Source: Scopulibacillus_A cellulosilyticus (GTDB lineage Bacteria; Bacillota; Bacilli; Bacillales; Sporolactobacillaceae). Taken from it: a DNA stretch of 64,000 bases. The notes under the pieces are model-generated. The model was not told the origin of the DNA and ran no database searches. It saw nothing but the letters and a program-made list of their open reading frames with translations. The position numbers and the translations under genes were made by a program. Position 1 is the first letter of the stretch; every line of letters starts with the position of its first letter. Positions 59,815 to 64,000 of the stretch are shown in pieces. Where the stretch lies: positions 62,001 through 126,000 of the forward strand of contig NZ_JBHTCO010000041.1 in NCBI RefSeq assembly GCF_042665295.1, read 5' to 3'.

Positions 59815-61287
59815 TCATGCATTTGTACTTACTTTGTCCTCTGTATTCACATTAACGGCTTTTTTTCGTGTAGCCACACTGACCGCCGCTGTTACAAATA
59901 TATTAATAACTAATGCTATAACCCCTACATCAAAATCCTTTATCTGCTGCGGTAAGAAGGGCAATAACTTACCAACGGTTGTCCCTGTAATCGTAATATA
60001 CGCAACAGTAACGACACCAGCTGCCACACCGACAAAAGCCCCTTGTTTCGTAACGGGGTTCCTTTTCCACAAACTGCAGACTAGACTAGGGAACAGTTGT
60101 GTAACAAAACTATACCCCATCACTAGTAATGATGCGATTGTCTTTCCCCCATGGAACGTAAAGAAAAGGGCAATGATCGCAACAACAACCATTAAAATAC
60201 GCGTAATTCTTGTAAGCTGTTGATCTGTTGTTTTAGGTCTAAAGACTTTATATACATTCTTGGATAAAATCGTTGCCGAAGCCATTAATAACAAAGAACT
60301 TGGTACAAGGGCCGCCAAAGCTCCTGCTGCACCGATGACGCCGACAAACCAAGGAGAAAAGGCTCTTTTGGAAATTTCAAACAGCGCCATATCAGTATCT
60401 TTAAGACCCGGAACTTTCATTGCCGCCGCAAAACCGATAAAAATAACAGACACTAAAATAATTTGATAGAGCGGCATAGCGATGGCATTTCTTCTTAAAG
60501 CACGTCCACTTTTTGAAGTGTATGCAGCGCTAAATGCATGGGGCCACATGTACGCACCTATTGTGAATAAAACAAGCGTTGAAACAAACCATGATGGACT
60601 CAACCCTTGATGAGGTAAAGTTATAAACCCCGGCTTTGCGGTATGAATGGTCTCAAACATATTTTTGAAACCGCCAAAATAGTGTAATGGTAAATAAATT
60701 CCCATAAATATAATCACGATCAAAATAATGGCATCCTTTATGACTGACGTCCAAGCCGAACCATGAACTCCTGAAACCAGCACATAAAGAAGCGCAACGA
60801 TCATCCCAATCCAAATCGCAACAGTCGGTGATATAACGCCGTAGGATGTTTCAGACACAATAATTCCTAATCCTTTTAATTGCAATACCAGATAAGGAAT
60901 CATGGCGACAACGCCAACAATGCCTACTAGAACCCCTATGGCGTTACTGTTATATTTATGAGCAAAGAAATCCGATTGGGATAACAAACGATGTTGTTTA
61001 GCGTATTTCCAGATCGGCGGCAGTAGCCAATAAGAAACAACAAAGTAACCGGCATTAAAAACGTAATATGCTGGGCCACCTGAAGCGTATGCTAAACCGC
61101 TTCCTCCCAGAAATGTAAATGTCGTAAACGTTTCACCTGCCATGAGCAAGAAAACAAACAATGATCCAAGATTGCGTCCCCCGACTGCCCATTGTTCCAA
61201 ATTCATATCCTTACCTTTACGGGCACGTACGCCTAAATAAATGGTTAATAGCAAGACAAGAAAAATGATAACAAGGGCAATATTCAT
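59815..61287 (-). CDS. Sodium:solute symporter (YhjB-like)
   Basis: 490 residues, 13 membrane segments: WAVGGRNLGSLFVFLLMAGETFTTFTFLG and GSAWTSVIKDAIILIVIIFMGIYLPLHYFGG belong to the SSF branch with B. subtilis YhjB. The ATG overlaps the DUF3311 stop (ATGA). The neighbouring M20 hydrolase suggests an acylated amino acid or a short organic acid as cargo; not proved. Confidence 0.9.
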   Translation of the reverse strand: MNIALVIIFLVLLLTIYLGVRARKGKDMNLEQWAVGGRNLGSLFVFLLMAGETFTTFTFLGGSGLAYASGGPAYYVFNAGYFVVSYWLLPPIWKYAKQHRLLSQSDFFAHKYNSNAIGVLVGIVGVVAMIPYLVLQLKGLGIIVSETSYGVISPTVAIWIGMIVALLYVLVSGVHGSAWTSVIKDAIILIVIIFMGIYLPLHYFGGFKNMFETIHTAKPGFITLPHQGLSPSWFVSTLVLFTIGAYMWPHAFSAAYTSKSGRALRRNAIAMPLYQIILVSVIFIGFAAAMKVPGLKDTDMALFEISKRAFSPWFVGVIGAAGALAALVPSSLLLMASATILSKNVYKVFRPKTTDQQLTRITRILMVVVAIIALFFTFHGGKTIASLLVMGYSFVTQLFPSLVCSLWKRNPVTKQGAFVGVAAGVVTVAYITITGTTVGKLLPFLPQQIKDFDVGVIALVINIFVTAAVSVATRKKAVNVNTEDKVSTNA

Positions 61288-61481
61288 TCGTTCTCCTCAC
61301 TCTCTTTATTTGCAGGATCAAATTTATAAATCACATACAAAAAGCCCGACGTTAATATAAGCCATAATATCATCCAAAATAAAATGATAGGAATGCCGAG
61401 GATATACGGCTCTACCCGATTAATTACGATAAATGAACAAATAATTGGAATGAGACTTATTAAAAATAGAATTTTTCTCAT
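61284..61481 (-). CDS. DUF3311 small membrane protein (YhjC-like)
   Basis: 65 residues, two membrane segments (LFLISLIPIICSFIVINRVEPYILGIP, ILFWMILWLILTSGFLYVIYKFDP). DUF3311 proteins are encoded directly before SSF symporters of this type and are thought to be small partner subunits. Overlaps the symporter start. Confidence 0.92.
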   Translation of the reverse strand: MRKILFLISLIPIICSFIVINRVEPYILGIPIILFWMILWLILTSGFLYVIYKFDPANKESEENE

Positions 61482-61493
61482 TGTACAATTCCC

Positions 61494-62684
61494 CTATTCG
61501 TTTAAATTCATTTGAGGGCGCTTACTAATTGCGGAATCAAACTTTGTAACGATTTGAACAAAAAGCTCAATAGCCGTTGGAATTGTATCTTCATCAATAT
61601 CGAATCTTGGATGATGATGGGGGTACGTACTTTTTTCGCCGCCCATTCCTACAAATAAATACGCTCCCTTTTGCTTTTCTAAATAGTAGGAAAAATCTTC
61701 GCTTGCCATCATTGGGCCCGTACGTTCGTAAACTGTTTCACCAAATGTTTTTATAATAATTTCTTTTGCATATTCACTCATTTCTCTATCATTAACAACC
61801 GGAGGCGCTCCCCAGCCAAATTCTACAAAACCTGCTGCATCGTAACTTTGGCAGATCCCTTTAACAATTTTCTCCATTTCATGACTGATTGCACTTCTTG
61901 TTTCATTCGAAAAGCTTCGAATTGATCCGCCTATTGTCACCTTATCGGGAATAACGTTATAAGCATTGCCTGCTTCCATCTTTCCAATTGATACGACTGC
62001 TGGAAATAATGGATCTAACCGTCGGCTGACAATCGACTGCAGAGCAAGAATAATATGACCGGCGATATATGTCGGATCTACTGTGTCATGCGGCATGGAG
62101 CCATGGCCGCCCTTTCCCTGAATCGTAATGGTAAAATCATCAGCTGCTGACATTGCCATCCCGTGGCAAACGCCAACCTTGCCTTTTGGGAGACTCTGCA
62201 TCAAGTGCAAGCCAAATACCGCATCTGCATGATCAACAACACCCTGCTTTACCAATGCCTCGGCACCGCTCGGAAAGTCTTCCTCTGATGATTGGAAAAT
62301 GAATATAACATTGGGTTTGACTTCATCCCTATGTTCGCTTAACCATTTTGCCGTTGCCAGCATAATCGCTGTATGTCCATCGTGACCGCACATGTGGGCG
62401 ATACCCGGTCTTTTTGAAATATAACTTTTATCTCCCTCTTCTAAAATCGGCAAAGCATCAATATCCGCACGCAAAGCGACCGTTCCGGCATCCTCTGTTC
62501 CTTTAAGATAGCCTACGACACTTGGGGGTTCATAATCTAAAATATCAATATTTAAATCAGTTAAGCATTGTTTGATATATTGACAGGTTTCAAATTCTTT
62601 TCCAGATAACTCAGGGTATTGGTGCAAATGGCGACGATGTTTGATGGCCCAATCGGCTAATTCCGTTGATACTACAGCACTCAT
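61494..62684 (-). CDS. M20 amidohydrolase (N-acyl amino acid hydrolase type)
   Basis: 396 residues. Metal ligands ALRADIDALPI, AHMCGHDGHTAIML, FQSSEEDFPSGAEAL, FGLHLMQ and GPMMASEDFSYY/HHPRFDIDED. Closest to hippurate/N-acetyl-amino-acid hydrolases (YhaA, AmaA). ATG after AGAGG. First gene of M20-DUF3311-SSF, spacing 12 bp, so substrate uptake and deacylation look linked. Confidence 0.92.
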   Translation of the reverse strand: MSAVVSTELADWAIKHRRHLHQYPELSGKEFETCQYIKQCLTDLNIDILDYEPPSVVGYLKGTEDAGTVALRADIDALPILEEGDKSYISKRPGIAHMCGHDGHTAIMLATAKWLSEHRDEVKPNVIFIFQSSEEDFPSGAEALVKQGVVDHADAVFGLHLMQSLPKGKVGVCHGMAMSAADDFTITIQGKGGHGSMPHDTVDPTYIAGHIILALQSIVSRRLDPLFPAVVSIGKMEAGNAYNVIPDKVTIGGSIRSFSNETRSAISHEMEKIVKGICQSYDAAGFVEFGWGAPPVVNDREMSEYAKEIIIKTFGETVYERTGPMMASEDFSYYLEKQKGAYLFVGMGGEKSTYPHHHPRFDIDEDTIPTAIELFVQIVTKFDSAISKRPQMNLNE

Positions 62685-62849
62685 TTTTGATAACCTCTTT
62701 CTTCATAAAATTAATTTCCACATTATGAAAATACTTTCTGATAACTCTCATATTAACATTAAATAACTTTCAAATTATTTTGTCAACAAATTTTTACAAT
62801 ATTCGGAATGTGATAATTTTAATTCTCCTCCTTTTATTTGAGGGTAATG

Positions 62850-62874
62850 AAAAACCTGCCAATATTGGCAGGCA
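62850..62874 (-). terminator. Terminator of the helicase gene
   Basis: Perfect palindrome CCTGCCAATATTGGCAGG (62855-62872), minus strand followed by TTTTTC, five bases after the stop. Confidence 0.85.
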
Positions 62875-62878
62875 TCAT

Positions 62879-64000
62879 TCAAATGCTCTTATTACCCTTC
62901 TCCATTGATGAACCGCATAACGGGCACTGCTTATTATCCAGCTTGGCGTCTTCATTGGAGGTAATCTGTTGCCAGGCAATACATGTTGAACTTGTACAAA
63001 TCCATGCTATAACGGTTCTTTTTGATGCCGGCTCATTTTGTTTTACGAATTGTTTCCCTGGTTTCTTCAAACTGTATGGTGACAGAAAAAATCGGGAGAC
63101 TTCAGCTTTATGCCCCCGGTAATACGCGGGCGAGCAAATATAGATTTCATCCTTTGCCCGTGTAATTGCCACATAAGCCAGCCGCCTCTCCTCTTCAATG
63201 GCATCCAATGCTTTTTCTTTCTCCGTTTTATCCACCCTGACGTCTTCCAATCGCCCGGCATCTATTGCTGAGCTGTGAGGAAGAATGCCTTCTGAAGCAC
63301 CGATTAGAATAACGACCGGGAATTCCAAACCTTTGGATCTGTGGATCGTCATTAATGAAACCGCATTGGCATCATTTGCTTTTGACAAACTCTGCAGCGC
63401 TTTTTGCTCTTTAACGATATCATCTATAAACCGAATAAACGCAGTAATACTGTCAAACCTTTTTGCCGACGATTCAAGTTCATCTAATGTTTCTTTTATA
63501 TTTTCCTTATGTAAGGATGTTTTCTCAAGGTTAGCTTCAAGAAATTTATCATAAAAGTTTTTGCGTATTTGCCGAATCGCTTTTAGCGGTTTTTCGTCTT
63601 TAAGTTCTTTCGTTAACTCAATTCTTTCCTTTATATTGTTCCTCTGATAATCTTTTAGATCAGGCGATTTTGTAAGATGAATCAGCGGATACTTTTTCAT
63701 TTGAGTATTTTCCTGACTGTTAATCATAGACATGCCGTTTTGCCGGTTGATATAAAGTGTCGGTAATATACCCTCGATGGCATCGAAATCCCTTGGGTTT
63801 AATGATAGACGCAAATAATCAATGATAGGCTTTACAACCCAATGTTCATAGAAACTATCATCCTTTAAGGAATATGGGATAAAAGGGATTCGATTTAATA
63901 TCAGCTGTTCGAACATCGCCCGGCTGCTGCTGGCCGTACGATGAAGAATTGCAAAGTCACCATATTCTCTTCGGCCTTCCCCGACCTCCCGTTTAATAAA
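62879..64000 (-). CDS. UvrD/PcrA-like helicase, C-terminal part, 5' end beyond window
   Basis: The frame is open to the window edge (374 codons). It contains superfamily 1 motif IV-VI: REYGDFAILHRTASSSRAM, TIHRSKGLEFPVVILIGASEGILPH (motif V), and EERRLAYVAITRAKDEIYI (motif VI). The last 60 residues carry a four-Cys zinc ribbon-like tail (ICTSSTC-IAW, QCPLCGSS). That tail resembles B. subtilis YjcD rather than PcrA. A DNA repair helicase; the N-terminal Walker motifs are outside the window. Confidence 0.9.
   Translation of the reverse strand, partial: FIKREVGEGRREYGDFAILHRTASSSRAMFEQLILNRIPFIPYSLKDDSFYEHWVVKPIIDYLRLSLNPRDFDAIEGILPTLYINRQNGMSMINSQENTQMKKYPLIHLTKSPDLKDYQRNNIKERIELTKELKDEKPLKAIRQIRKNFYDKFLEANLEKTSLHKENIKETLDELESSAKRFDSITAFIRFIDDIVKEQKALQSLSKANDANAVSLMTIHRSKGLEFPVVILIGASEGILPHSSAIDAGRLEDVRVDKTEKEKALDAIEEERRLAYVAITRAKDEIYICSPAYYRGHKAEVSRFFLSPYSLKKPGKQFVKQNEPASKRTVIAWICTSSTCIAWQQITSNEDAKLDNKQCPLCGSSMEKGNKSI

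Noticed and set aside
1..64000. tRNA, rRNA, prophage, integron or complete insertion sequence
   Set aside because: Looked for tRNA-like GGTTCGAATCC arms, rRNA stretches, transposase or integrase motifs; none seen.

Overview
The window reads as chromosomal DNA of a low-G+C, spore-former-type member of the Bacillales (Bacillaceae or Sporolactobacillaceae-like). Support comes from B. subtilis-like gene sets (YezD-CysH-CysP-Sat-CysC, YcgR/YcgQ, YhjC/YhjB, AmpS, MprF, BcrC), Gram-positive AGGAGG ribosome binding sites, frequent TTG/GTG starts, and A+T-rich intergenic DNA. No rRNA, tRNA, intact transposase, phage module or CRISPR array was seen. The species cannot be named from the sequence.

Layout. 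1-4.4 kb: proline catabolism (P5C dehydrogenase, proline dehydrogenase) with a divergent sigma-54 activator and a clear -24/-12 promoter. 4.5-7.4 kb: nucleoside hydrolase and a two-gene His-rich permease system (YcgR/YcgQ). 7.7-12 kb: cell-envelope genes (NlpC/P60-LysM hydrolase, a broken NlpC/P60 fragment, BcrC) and a YdaP-like ThDP enzyme. 12-18 kb: AbgA-like M20 hydrolase, galactonate dehydratase plus KDPG/KDPGal aldolase, a YidC-type insertase and a fructokinase. 18.3-19.5 kb: orphan siderophore ABC ATPase under two Fur boxes. 19.5-23.9 kb: sulfate assimilation operon led by a SAM-I riboswitch and a 47-aa YezD gene. 24-27 kb: small genes, HxlR regulator, MBL hydrolase and nitrilase. 27.4-29.9 kb: G+C-rich PadR-DUF1048-ABC exporter cassette that looks imported. 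30-35 kb: DUF2089/SHOCT-like cluster, a decaying stretch with two genes frameshifted at their starts, then an ECF sigma/anti-sigma pair. 35-40 kb: PurR-boxed purine permease and adenine deaminase, SDR, methyltransferase. 40-47 kb: two APC permeases, two tandem cytosine-deaminase-like amidohydrolases (one deleted internally) and a LysR regulator. 47-50 kb: 2-hydroxyacid dehydrogenase, AmpS, a 40-bp minisatellite and a 48-aa gene. 50-56 kb: HAD phosphatase and a PTS/kinase/LacD operon with a divergent RpiR regulator, suggesting tagatose-type ketohexose use. 56-64 kb: esterase, MprF, SSF symporter with DUF3311 partner, M20 amidohydrolase, and the C-terminal part of a UvrD-like helicase.

The least expected structure is a dispersed intergenic element, seen four times, made of a GGGGTCAGACCCC-type palindrome flanked by perfect DnaA-box 9-mers (TTATCCACA). 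Other points are a second repeat family of GTTCAAA/CCCGGAC hairpins (two copies), the CGCTC minisatellite, several genes under 50 codons with their own signals, and a shared promoter/operator block inside the PadR cassette.
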